Part shown: positions 32,291 through 43,472 of the stretch, piece by piece | Layout of the letters: the number at the start of each line of letters is the position of its first letter | How positions within the stretch are numbered: position 1 is the stretch's first letter | DNA from: Chondrosia reniformis | Lineage: Eukaryota > Porifera > Demospongiae > Chondrillida > Chondrillidae | NCBI GenBank assembly: GCA_947172415.1 | Contig: OX359189.1 | Coordinates: forward strand, 3,362,501 to 3,426,500 | Reading direction: 5' to 3' | DNA: 64,000 nt | Program-made: the position numbers and the translations under genes | Notes under the pieces: generated by a model | What the model was told of the DNA's origin: nothing | Database searches by the model: none | What the model saw: only the letters and a program-made list of their open reading frames with translations

Positions 32291-34117
32291 TCCAGCTGCG
32301 CTCGATCTGCTAGTAACTTTCATGTTTTGCAGAAGAGAGGAGAATTGTGACATGATTGACTGACCTTTTTTCATTGTTATTGTAATGAAGTTGTGTTTAC
32401 AGAAAATTCATTTAACACATTGGCAATGTTATATAAGAGCCTAGATCTCCTATTGCAGTTTTACATAAGAGTGGTTGCCCCGACATTTGTATTTCAATAG
32501 TACATTTCTGTGTTAACTGTAAGGAGTCTATTTAGTAGCTGACATTTTCCCTCACTAAATTAAAGTAGGGTGATAGTTAAAAGCAAATAATATAATATGC
32601 CAGATTAAATTATGAATATTCATGTGTGCCCTACGTAGCATACTACACTACATACTACATATACTGGGATACACTGACTCAGTGTACTACCTCTGCACAC
32701 CATGCACGCATTCGACTTGCTCTATGTGCACCTGTTGATGACTCGCCCTGAGAGGGGTGCAAGGCCTCTGCAGGGGATCGAGCAGTCCTGGCGTGATCCA
32801 AGTAGTGCCATCAGACCGGCACCCTGTGCTTGATACCACGAGTAGTCCAAAAACTGCTAGTCAGCTTTAACCAGTTAAACCGCAAAGCGGGAATAGCTGC
32901 CCAGGGGTCACCACGTGGAGGCGCTGTCTGTCCTCTCTGTCCTACTGTCCTCTTTAAAACTGAGGTGTCAGGGGCATCAAAAATCGGACATCCATCTGTC
33001 ATATCGTCATATTCTATCGCATATTTTAAACTTTTCGACCGCGATATATCAGCGTATTGCTTTTAATCTTGTTGTTGAGACTTTATTCATCCCAATTTTG
33101 CAGTTTTCTTTCAAGGTATGCTGTCTATGTGAATAGTGAAATAGCCAGTCAGTTCAAATCTAGATATAGACTACCTTGAAAGAAAACTGCAAATCTTAAA
33201 ATTTTGGGTTATATTACCTGAGAGAAGTAGACTAATTCGTCCCCGAAGCGGTGGAAGATTTTGTATTTGTCCATCCATCTAATAAGTGATGTCCGATTTT
33301 ATATGGCGTCCCAATTTAGATGTCGCGCCCTACCTTGAATACCCTAATTTGAGTGTGTCGAATGTAAAGTATGGATTAGTTCTTTATAAAAGGCATGCTC
33401 GCGTTTTGACTTCAGCATTCAGTATTGAAGTCTGCCTCGGGAAGCCGCGTTTCTCGTTGATGTGGTACGTTATATAAATAGCAAGGCTTGTTCATTTAGA
33501 TCTGCATGAAGAGAATCGACGTATGTTTACTTCATAGAGGAAGGCAACAAGGTAGACATGAAAACTGTAGCTTTGAGTAAGTGCTAAGATTAAGTTTGTA
33601 GATTATTTCATGTGTCTCTACCTTATGTAGCCACGAAGGTGAAGGCTATACTAAATATAGTCCCTGGGGAATATAGGTATCTACCTAGCATAAGAAAATT
33701 AAATACACGTACGGTCATAGAGTATTCTATCTAGCGGTCCTAATCGCAGAGCTATATTTCATGCAGAGGGTAGATCTTACAACGAAGCTATGTAGAAACG
33801 CTAAGGCATCTCTTTCTTCCTCCCTCGCTGTACTTCTCTACCTCTGTTCTCTATAATGTATGATGCGGTCTCTAGGTTGGGCAACCTTTTGCGGGGACTA
33901 ACCTTGAAAGAAAACTTTAAATTATACATCGATTCTCTAGGACGTTTTTGCAAATATTATTATTATACTTCGCGCATATGTACATCTATCTATATAATTC
34001 AGTGAAGTTGGCTCGTTTGTTCTCGATTCACGTCTCAAGGACACCAAGAATATCCAGCAAAAGTCTTTTTGAAAGACGATTCTTTAATGGAATTAGGATT
34101 TCTTCTAACTGCGTCGA
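32291..34117. other. Intergenic with small inverted repeat, no gene recognised
   Basis: A GC-rich patch at about 32690-32980 resembles no RNA or protein family I know. The word TTTTGCAGTTTTCTTTCAAGG (33097-33117) recurs in reverse complement at 33173-33193 and partly at 33902. The remainder is AT-rich without domain signals. Confidence 0.4.
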
Positions 34118-34290
34118 ACTTATCTTTGTAAAGGTTCATCTTAAAGTTTCGACTTTAGGAGCGTCTATAGAGAGAAGTCACTGAAGAAGACCCCCAGGGT
34201 CGAAACGTTTGGCAGAAAGACTGAGAGTCGAAAAACTGCGTCTCTAGACGCTCCCAAAGTCGAAAGATGAACCTTTACAAAGATACGATT
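34118..34290. repeat. Penelope-like terminal repeat with inverted arms
   Basis: TATCTTTGTAAAGGTTCATC at the left matches GATGAACCTTTACAAAGATA at the right. The interior reads ACTGAAGAAGACCCCCAGGG, TCGAAACG and TTTGGCAGAAAG, the same core as in 10914-11040. Compared with the hammerhead core, CTGATGA is changed to CTGAAGA. This is a small relic; no coding part. Confidence 0.6.
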
Positions 34291-34566
34291 CTTTAATACA
34301 GCTACGATTGTGCCAATAACCTATTTTCCAGCATGGACAAGATTGTTAGCGTATACACTTTCCTCTTGTCTTGTGTGTGTGGTGTTTGTGTTGGTGCATA
34401 TGTTAGGATTCGGTTCCCCTTGAAGAAGCTTTATCATTTCCTATTTGAATGCTTGAATGCTATATACATTTACATAATGAGCTAGAGAACTGTGTCGCTC
34501 TGTCGGTGTACTTATATAGATGAATTAATGAACATTTAATTTGTTGGTAGCTTCACTAACTCTTGA

Positions 34567-36355
34567 TTGTATTATTTTGTGTCAGTACTGAGGGCCACTA
34601 GCCCAAAACAAGTGGTCCGCCCAAATTTTGTCATGAGTTTCTACCATGGTACATGGTGTGTTTGGGTGGTACCTATCTACAACATGATTGATTTCGTTCT
34701 ATGTCATCAGTCCCACAAGACCCTATTGCAAGATGTAAGGTCATACGTTTGCACCAAGTTTACTAGCGACCATTGCCTATTGCTCACATGTCAATACTTC
34801 CGTCATCTTTGGTGCATGGGGTAAGTGTGCTTGCACCACTACCAGTCCCATTCACTCAACAATTTGCGGAGCCCACAGTACACATCAAATACCAACTACA
34901 TCTTGCTCAGCATATTGCAGGCCTACAACTAAATGGCAAACCAGCATAGGAACAACGGCAATACATCACAGATGCAAAACATTCTGCTGCAAAATCTGCA
35001 ATTGGGACTGTCCCCTTAAGCCAACACCGTAAATATCAGTTTTGCCCAGATCTGGCACAGATGTCTGCTAAGCAAAGAGACCTACGCCTATGCATCAATA
35101 ACACCGCTGATGATCAGCAATGTCAGCAGCTCAAATAGCAATGCAACAGTGTGCTCCATGCATGCCATGAGAAGGAAGGCTCTTGCTAATGCATCAGCAA
35201 AACTGGAAAAGTGTGCGGCAGAAGTGGAGAGGCTGCACGATGGAGCCAGGGTATTTCTTGTAGTTTGCCTTCTCTGTCAAAGACCATACTTGCAGACAAT
35301 GGTACACAATGAGCATGGTCGCACTGTAGAAGATTCAGTACAAATATATAGGCAGATGAGTCACTAAGTATTTTGGTCAGCAGTTCCGAGAAAATGTGAT
35401 AATTGGACTTCCACCATTCAAGGGTGACATTCAACCACTTGAGCATTCAATTGAGGCAAGTGAGGTGAATATTGCAATGCAGCAGCTTAACAGGCAGCAA
35501 TATTCAACCAAGCACTGGAACACCATCAATCGCTTGAACTGGGCCATGGAATATTGATACTGTTGCAGAAGCCTGGAAAGCCAATTGGAGCTTTGTTAAG
35601 CCTGAGACCAGTAGTATTGCTTACCACCCTATGCAAGGTACTGTCTTGGTGGTATTGTCGCGAATTTCCAACAAAGTAGATGCTTATGTCTCAGCAGGAT
35701 AGAGTGGTTTTTGGCATGGCAGAGGCACTGCTGATGTTGTGTTTGTTGGATGGCTGGTAAATTTCAGAGATATCAGGAGGCCATGGAAATTTTGGGATTA
35801 GACATGAGTACGGCATTTGACACCATCAGACGTGACAGATTAATGCACATCCTGTGATGACTCAGAACTACATATGATCTGCCTCCTATAGCAGACACAA
35901 CCCTGGAACCATGTTGGCTAAGGGGCACTGTGCAGCATTTAACACCACCATTGGCACCCCCAAGGAGACAGCCTGTCACCTGTGCTGTTCATTGTGTACC
36001 TAGAAGCAGCCTTGCGTGATCTACAACAAATGATACCACAGTGCCCTCAAACAGACACATATATATAGACCTTTCCCTAGATATTGCCTACGCAGATGAT
36101 GTGGACTTTGTGAGCCACAGCCGTACCTTCCTTGATCAGATGGAGAGGATAATACCAACATGTCTGAGACACTGGTTGTTGTACTCCACAATTCTGCCAC
36201 TCGGTCAGTCTCTCGTCTCAAGGAGGTCCTCTCCGTCTTACTTGCGTTGATAACAAGGAAAGAAACTTGGATCCCTACTGGGAGATGCAGAAGATGTTGC
36301 TTGCAGGAAGCAGCTGGCTCTGGTGGCATTCCACCAGATGTGGACACAGTCTGTA
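34567..36355 (+). mobile_element. APE-type LINE, degenerate
   Basis: 34620-34800 encodes TWCVWVVPIYNMIDFVLCHQ followed by LQDVRSYVCTKFTSDHCLL, the end of an AP-endonuclease-like domain (final SDH). Further on, LSLRPVVLLTTLCKVLS (about 35600), LDMSTAFDTIRRDRLMHIL (about 35797) and DIAYADDVDFVSHSRTFLDQ (about 36071) are RT motifs. Many frame changes separate these blocks, so this is an old copy. The clade is not assigned. Confidence 0.7.
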
Positions 36356-36359
36356 ACAC

Positions 36360-37051
36360 TTATATATATATTTTGTACACTATAATTTGGCATTTACTAT
36401 ATACATGCAAGGAATATCATATATTAAAAATCATATATACGTATACATTTCCCAGTTGAGTAACCAAGCATATTAATAACCAGCTATCCAGCCTAACAAA
36501 GAAATATATTATATATAAAAAGCTTCCATAAGTTTCTTATCTTACAAACAAATTATATATATATATAGATGGAGTTTCTTATGCTTTGATGATATCAAGT
36601 TTAATTGTGATGTTTGCACCAGAAAGCGAAGGTTGCAGGTAAGTTCAATATTAATTTAATATATAAAATCTATGTTCTATACAGTGTACAATTATAATAC
36701 AAAAATTGAATTATGGAGGTTGTCTCAATTATGACCAATCAAGTTATATCTTTATGATCATCCAAAAGGCCAAATGGGTAATAAATGTACATATTATATG
36801 AGACAAAAACAACAAACAACATATTATATATATACGTATATATATATATATATAAATGAAAATAACAATTGTTACAGTGAAAAACTTGTTAAATTCACTC
36901 TGAAAGGAAAAGACCTAAATGTCCCATACAATAAAATACTAGGTGAATATAATAATTGAAATAATTAAACAAAAATATAGGAAATGTGATTGTATATACA
37001 GTACAAGTTACAATATACTAAAGTAATCTAATATAAATAAATAATATAAAT
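36360..37051. other. AT-rich spacer
   Basis: Contains (TA)n stretches and a block at about 36903-36945 (AAAAGACCTAAATGTCCCAT, then ACAATAAAATACTAG) that recurs near 17012-17050. No gene. Confidence 0.5.
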
Positions 37052-37810
37052 AATTCATATGGCTCTAGGAAAGGACCTAGCAACACAATGGGCATAGTAT
37101 CATAAAGTTTAGGGTATAAAACTCATTTTAAATTAAGGGATTTTTATTTAGGTCTTCGTTTGGTAGAAAATGGAGGACAAAAATCTGCATATAAAATACC
37201 ATAGAACTATAGAAAAGCTATAGCATTATATTAATAAAAATTATCAATTGGTCAGATCACTGTGAAACTGACATATATAATGGTACATGTGTATGACAAA
37301 CGTCTGGCGAAGTTTTGTTTAATTAAAGTTGCAAAATAAGCAAGATATAATGAAGAATTGTAGGTTTATCTAGCAATCTGGTGATGTATATGATGTTTCT
37401 CTAGTGCATCACCAACACCCTCGTATGTCGCTCCGTACAGATTTAGTGAATCATGTGACGTTGCGAAAACGTCACCGCCTCGTTGCTAGAGAAGATCATC
37501 CCTTTTGTGAATGGCTATGACAAGTCGACGCTCTCCTACGAGAAGGAGCTACCGAATAAGCGAGTTGTAGAAAGGTTATATAAAGCATATTTGTATACGT
37601 TCCCGTTAAGTTTGAGGCAGAATTGTCTCTATATTGATGCAAAAAAATCATTTAGTCGACCGTATTAAAACTTTGGTAATTTAAGCTCTGTCTTCTCTTC
37701 TTATGTTTTTTGTTCATGTTTTTACTTTTCCATGTAGGAATAGTGTTTGTTGCGATCATTATGAGAATAAAGCCTTGTTGAGCATCAGCAACATTAAATT
37801 ACTAAATTCC
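37052..37810 (+). repeat. Long dispersed repeat, copy A
   Basis: From AATTCATATGGCTCTAGGAA to GAATAAAGCCTTGTTGAGCA this block recurs at 38268-39450 with few differences, apart from an insertion in the second copy. It contains TCGCTCCGTACA, CGTCACC and GAAGATCATCCC-type words. Both copies lead into the Penelope-associated terminal sequence. Confidence 0.75.
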
Positions 37811-38080
37811 TACTTGATATTCCCATTCCTGTATTACTGATGAAGACCTGCGGGTTGAAACGTTCAGAATTAGTAAATTTATGTTACTGACATTCAACAA
37901 GCTTAAGGCTATATTCTGACCCATGTGTGTACGTTTTCCATGTGTACATACAGTAGAATCTCATGCATGACGAAATTGCTCATAGTGAATTTCTAAATAT
38001 AGTGAAATACTTTGCTGGCTAATTACACTCAAGTACACTACACAGTGAAAGTTACTGGCAAATTAAATATATATTTTAAA
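37771..38080. repeat. Penelope-like terminal repeat with hammerhead-like core
   Basis: An inverted repeat (AATAAAGCCTTGTTGAGCAT at 37772 against CATTCAACAAGCTTAAGGCT at about 37889) encloses TTACTGATGAAGACCTGCGG, then GTTGAAACG. CTGATGA, a GACC/GGTT stem and GAAAC are the conserved parts of a hammerhead. The sequence is repeated at 43022-43290, directly at the 5' end of the Penelope-like element, which ties the repeat to that family. Confidence 0.6.
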
Positions 38081-38256
38081 CAGTACAAGACTTCGGGTTC
38101 GGGCAGAGTGTCCGTTATCCGGAATTTGGAGGTTGTCCGCTATTCGGGAGTTGTTAATGTATTAATCATATATAAAATTAAGTTGGTACATTGCATGCTG
38201 TCCGTTATACGGAGACTGTCCGTTATTGGGAGTGTCCGTTAATAGAGGTTTTACTG
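37951..38256. mobile_element. 306-bp pogo-like MITE
   Basis: The ends are CAGTAGAATCTC and GAGGTTTTACTG, inverted with two mismatches, flanked by TA on both sides. The right part repeats TGTCCGTTAT-type words. A related left end is found at about 43146. Confidence 0.6.
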
Positions 38257-38267
38257 TATAATTAAAT

Positions 38268-39450
38268 AATTCACATGGCTCCAAGAAAGGACCTAGAAAC
38301 AGAATGGGTGTACATGTATTATCATAAAGTTTAGGGTATAAAACTCTTTTAAATTAAGGGATTTTTAGGGGCTGCCACTGGCAGCCCCTTATATTGTTTT
38401 CATTTGCCGATTACGTTGTATGGCTTCATGTTACGGAAAGATATATATATATATATATCTATATATATAATACGGGTTGATACGCAACTATTATAACACT
38501 TTATTTATACGTCGCTATATAATTAATACAGGTTCATATATACGCAACTATTATAATACTTTATAATACTTAATTTATACATCAATACATCGTTTTGCAA
38601 ATAGCGGCGTTCAGGAAGCTTTAGTTAATGAAGCTTTTCTGTCGCTATTTATAGTGTTCAAGACACTTAAGCGTCCTCAATCGTTAGTATTACGAATATA
38701 TATATATTAAATGCCAACGATACGGCCAAGTAGTTCGAGTTGATTCGGGGGGCGGCAGCCCGACGAGTTTTTAAACTCGAAATACTTGTTCATTTAGGCC
38801 TCCGTTTGTTAGAAAACAGCAGACAAAGTCTGCATATAAAATGCCATAGGACTATAGAAAACCTATATGAAATTTATATTGAAACCAGGTGTTATATATA
38901 TTGATAAACATTGTCAATTGGTCACATCACTTTGAAACCAACATATATCATGGTACATGTCTATGACAAACATCTGGCGAAATTGTGTTTAATTAAAATT
39001 GCAAAATAATCAAGATATAATGAAGAATTCAGGGTTATGATTGTGCAATCTGGGATGTATTATGATGTTTTTGTATTGCGTCACCAACACCTCTCGTATG
39101 TCGCTCCGTACATGCACATTTTGTGAATCTGTGATGTTGCGTAAACATCACCTCATCGTTACAAAAGAAGATCATCCTTTTGTGAACGGCTATGACAAGT
39201 CAACGCTCTCCTACTAGAAGGAGCTACCGAACAGGCGAGTTGTAGCAAAGGTTAGATAAAGCGTTTTTGTATACCTTCCTATCAAGTTTGAGGCAGAGTT
39301 GTTCCTATATTGATGCGAAAGACTGAATTCATTTGGTCGACCGTATTACTTTGGTAATTTAAGCTCTGTCTTCTCTTGTTATCTGTTAATATTTTTACTT
39401 ATCCATGTGTATCATTACAAGAATAAAGCCTTGTTGAGTGTCAGCAACTT
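38268..39450 (+). repeat. Long dispersed repeat, copy B (interrupted)
   Basis: It matches copy A (37052-37810) on both sides of a 427-bp insertion at 38361-38787. It ends in AATAAAGCCTTGTTGAGTGT, like copy A. The uninterrupted copy gives the empty site of the insertion. Confidence 0.75.
38361..38787 (+). mobile_element. Dispersed repeat, copy 3 (nested insertion)
   Basis: It begins GGGGCTGCCACTGGCAGCCC and ends AACTCGAAATACTTGTTCA, inserted in GGGATTTTTATTTAGG of the surrounding repeat with at most 1 bp duplicated. It shares internal blocks with 20500-20975 and 28690-28925. The GC-rich palindromic start and lack of target duplication could fit a Helitron-like element, but no CTRR end is seen. 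Confidence 0.65.
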
Positions 39451-39534
39451 GAATTTACTAATTTCCTATTTATACTGACTTGTATTCCCATTCCTCCTGA
39501 AAATCTAAGATACCATTTTCCTACATGCTATGCC

Positions 39535-39780
39535 TATTCTGTAAAAGAGCCTATATGGGAACTAAACCTGAAGAGAGCTTTGGACGAAGATACAGGAGTC
39601 TCAGTTTCTTCCTTCTTTTCCCTTCTTTCATCTTCTTCTCCACTGGGTCAGACATCCGTTTCTGGGAATTCCACCCTTCATCAGTGATTCTGGGAGTCTT
39701 TGTCTTTTTCTTTATCTTGCATCTTCTGTGAATCCTTGGCTCTCTATGCTAAATCCAGGGGCCTTATATACACTATTTTG
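39535..39780. repeat. Dispersed repeat shared with 47225-47425
   Basis: Both copies run GGAACTAAACCT...GA, then CATCAGTGAttCTGGGA-like, TCTTTGTCTTttt and GGCTCTCTaTGCTAAATC. The reverse strand contains CACTGATGAAGGGTG, a possible degenerate hammerhead start. Unknown class. Confidence 0.5.
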
Positions 39781-39850
39781 GCGCCACAGGTTAAATAAGG
39801 TGTTAACTAAGACACATGATGAAATTTAATTTTATCAAAGGAATGTAAGT

Positions 39851-40510
39851 CAAATTAAATTTTATGAATTAAATCTATTAGTAATCTTACTAACAGACTC
39901 AGCCTAACTATAGACACAAGTAGAACATATTACATAAGTCTACCCTTAGGTCTTATAGTGGTAGCAATTTTTTGGAGGTAGGGTAACACAGTATGGGGTA
40001 ACACAAGACAGTCCTTTAGCATACTAGCTACTTTTTGCTTATACAGCTATACTTGATTCTAACTAGAGGCTGCCAGGATAGGAAGGTTTTAAAGGTTGAT
40101 TTTAGCTTAAAGTGTTTGTAACCCTGCTTAATAAGCCTACTGCATAACTGCAAACTTTTAGCCTGAAAACTGGAGAATTCATCAAATTAAATTTTATGAA
40201 TTAAATCTATTAGTAATCTTACTAACAGACTCAGCCTAACTATAGACACAAGTAGGACATATTACATAAGTCTACCCTTAGGTCTTATAGTGGTAGCAAT
40301 TCTTTGGAGGTAAGGTAACACAGTATGGGGTAACACAAGACAGTCCTTAAGCATACTAGCTACTTTTTGCTTATACAGCTATACTTGATTCTAACTAGAG
40401 ACTGCCAGGATAGGAAGGTTTTAAGGTTGATTTTAGCTTGAAGTGTTGTAACCCTGCTTAATAAGCCTACTGCATAACTGCAAACTTTTAGCCTGAAAAC
40501 TGGAGAAGTC
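39851..40510. repeat. 342-bp tandem duplication
   Basis: CAAATTAAATTTTATGAATT starts at 39851 and again at 40193, and the two units stay near-identical up to GCCTGAAAACTGGAGAA. On the minus strand the unit covers the end of the Penelope-like RT frame and the following 3' region, so the element's 3' end is duplicated. Confidence 0.9.
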
Positions 40511-43037
40511 ACTACATATTCTGGAATACCTAATTAATTGTGAAATAAAGACACCATAGGCTGGGGTATTAGGAATATTACTATCTAAATGGGGGAAATT
40601 TACTATATCAAAGTTAAAGTCCTCTCGCTTATCATATACTTTAGTGATAAATTGATTACTAGTAATGGTTATATCTAAGTCTAAAAAGGGGGATTTCCTT
40701 GGGCTGGTATTTGTCTTTTTAAGAATAAGTTCTTTAGGGTAAATGTCACAAATTGACAGTTCGAAATCCTTGTTGTTAATACATAAAAGGTCATCAATAT
40801 ACCTATAAGTATTGGCAAATTTAATAGCTCAGGTGATGTTATCCTTAAGTAGTCCTTTCATAAACTCATACTCATAGGCAAACAGAAAAAGATTAGCAAC
40901 TACAGGGGCACAGTCAGTACCCATAGGGGATACCGACACATTGCTAAATACAGAACCGTCTACACATTCAAAAATGTTGTCAATAAGGTAATTAAAGAGC
41001 TCTACTAAATGAACAGCTGTGACTGCTTTATTGGAGACATTGTTAGACCAAAAGGCTTTATCCTGACAGACATCTATATATTGGGGCTTCCACAGGTATA
41101 TAGGCACTATGAATAAGGTTAGTAATCTTGTCTTTAAGTAGGTTATGGGGGATCGCTGTACATAAGGTAGAAAAATCAAAACTAGCTAGCTGGGCTTTTT
41201 TAGTGGGTATAGACCTAAGACTATCTAAGACTTCTAGTGAATTTTCTACTATCCAAAAGGCATTAACACCAGTATTCCTATATATACCTAGGCAGTATTC
41301 TCTAAAATGTTTGAGAATTAGTCTGAGTGCCGAATTTAGAAATCTAGAAAGGGGTTTGGTTGTACATTTGTGAGAGGCAGCTATGAATCTGTAGCTGTAA
41401 GGGTTCTTATGTAGCTTAGACATCCAAGGGGAGGGAAGGTTACACCAGTCTGGTTTAGGTTCTAAGTTCTCTATTTTTAAGAAATCTATGTATTTCCTAA
41501 TTGTTGAGGTTCTACTGTACATTTAGCATAAGTATAGGTACTGCCTAGTTCTTCATTTATGATTTGTCTATAGTAGGACTTACATATAAATATTATATTA
41601 TTAGAGGCCTTATCGGCAGGGGCTATAACATATTTATCATGCAGGTCTGCTAAGAATTTCTTAATTTTAGGGCAAGTAAGGGTCTTCTTGGCTACTGAGG
41701 ATTTGGTATACAATTTAAACAGCTTAGAGATCCTATCATTAATTTTCTTAAGTACAGCATTTTCCCACTCACTAAATACAGAAGTAGATACATTTTCTCT
41801 ACGGGCCCAGGTAATCTTATATTTTCTAAGACCTTCCTTACACATTTTTAAAGCAGTTACCCAGTTAAAGTTATTAGATTCTCTAAATTTTGGTCCTTTC
41901 TTAAGAAGTTTTCTAAGTTTTGGGTTACTTACAATACGTAGGTCACCTGTTAAAACATGGCCTAGGGGCTTGTAAATGAGGGGGACTTGTGACACTCACA
42001 TGACATCTGACTTAGAGGCTTGTGAGAAGTTAAAGATTTGAGGTCCTATTGGTTGGGTATACTTATATACTACACATGGGGGCTCTTTGTTTTGTATAAT
42101 GGGTGGGACAGTTTCTAACACTAACTTTTGGTTTAAGATACATGAGAGGCCTATTTTTTCTACACCTTTATTATGAAACACGATTTTAAGAAACCCTTCT
42201 GGACCTGTTGTTTTCGTTGGGCGTTTGGGTAGGCTGGCTGAAGCGCATGCTTTAATAACGTCTTTGATCATTAACATAAGTCTAAGCAGAAAAGGTGTTT
42301 CTGGGGTGTATATCGATGAGACATTGTACCGAGTTTAACAAACTATGAAGGTGTCAAGCTGGTAATGCAAAAGTATATCGTTTAAGTTTGGCTAGAAAGC
42401 CTACATTCTTGTAAAGTGGTAGTCGTTCTTTGAGCCATTCAGGGTCGAAGGTAGCATTATTACTACTGCCTGTCGATTTTAGATTGGAGCGTCGATGCCG
42501 TCTTTTATGAGATAAGCGATTGAAAAGGTTCCATATGATGATCTCTTTTTAAAGTTTCAAAATATTGCCAACACCTTTAATGTTATCATTAAGTCCATAT
42601 GGGTAAATAGAGCAGAGTTCCTTGTAACAGAACGCTTCTCTCAGTAGTCTGAGGCTAGTAGAATTAGGTGTCTCAGGTATCTGTTCTATGGGCATAATCA
42701 AGGCATCGTCAAAACTATGGTTATCAGAATTAAAGTGATTGTAGAGATACAGTGGCTTAAAACCTTTGGTACTAGTCCTATGGTTATTCATTCTACTCCT
42801 AAGCATTTGAGAGGTTTCTCCTACATACTGTGCATCACATCGTTTACAAGTAATAAGATACACAACATTCCTACTCTGGCATCCTAGGGGACCACAAGGG
42901 CTACGGACTTGATAGGTCCTGCCAGTAACTGAACTCTTAAAAGTAGGGCCAGTAACTAAAGAGGGACATGTTTTACACCGCTTATTACTACACTTCTTAA
43001 CTAGAGTATTCTTCATCAGCAATACTCATGTATTGCT
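39851..43037 (-). mobile_element. Penelope-like retroelement, permuted type (GIY-YIG before RT)
   Basis: On the minus strand a GIY-YIG endonuclease comes first (43022-42549, 157 codons): Cys-rich start (KRCKTCP), NVVYLITCKRCDAQYVGETS (VYL at residue 54, YVG at 66), LRSRMNNHR and LREAFCYKEL. After about 270 bp the RT follows (about 42277-40520): LPSPWMSKLHKNPYSYRFIA, ASFDFSTLCTAIP, SPMGTDCAPVVANLFLF, the catalytic YIDDLL near 40795, and SPFLDLDITIT and NFPHLDSNIP. Canonical Penelope-like elements carry the endonuclease after the RT; the N-terminal position is that of the permuted Naiad/Chlamys group as I recall it. The coding region is broken in several places. A hammerhead-like repeat abuts its 5' end. 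Confidence 0.8.
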
Positions 43038-43290
43038 GATGAAGACCCTCGGGTCGAACCGTCCAGAATTAGTAAATTTATGTTGCTGACGTTCAACAAG
43101 GCTTTATTCTTGTCCATTTTGTGTATGTTTTCCATGTGTACATACAGTAGAATCTCATAATGAAATTGCTCATAGCAAATGTCTATAAGTAGAGTGAAAT
43201 ACTTTGCTAGCTAATTACACTCAAGTACACTACACCGTGCAAGTTACTGGCAAATATATATATAAAATATTAAAATTACAATCAAGTACT
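43022..43290. repeat. Penelope-associated terminal repeat, second copy
   Basis: It starts inside the palindrome CTTCATCAGCAATAC-TCAT-GTATTGCTGATGAAG, then reads GACCCTCGGGTCGAACCG and the same AGAATTAGTAAATTTATGTT block as 37855. CTGATGA, a perfect GACCC/GGGTC stem and GAAC (for GAAAC) are present. It lies in inverted relation to the endonuclease frame that begins at 43022 on the other strand. Confidence 0.65.
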
Positions 43291-43472
43291 ACACAGTACA
43301 AGTTACAAATTTAAGTGACCCCTAGGATAATCAGTATTTTAAATAGTATGTATAGTTGCTGGCTTTGAAATCCTCAATTACTGCATAGAGAGTAGTAGTT
43401 GATACAGATCATCCAATTGCATCCTAGCTGCAAGAATGATTATACATGCATCTCTGGTAGAGGCCAGTCACT

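Noticed and set aside
32690-32990. GC-rich patch, considered as tRNA, rRNA fragment or tRNA-derived SINE
   Set aside because: No cloverleaf, no convincing A and B boxes and no rRNA block that I recognise; it is left unannotated as a gene.
41128-41975. Plus-strand frames over the Penelope-like RT
   Set aside because: They are antisense shadows of the minus-strand RT.
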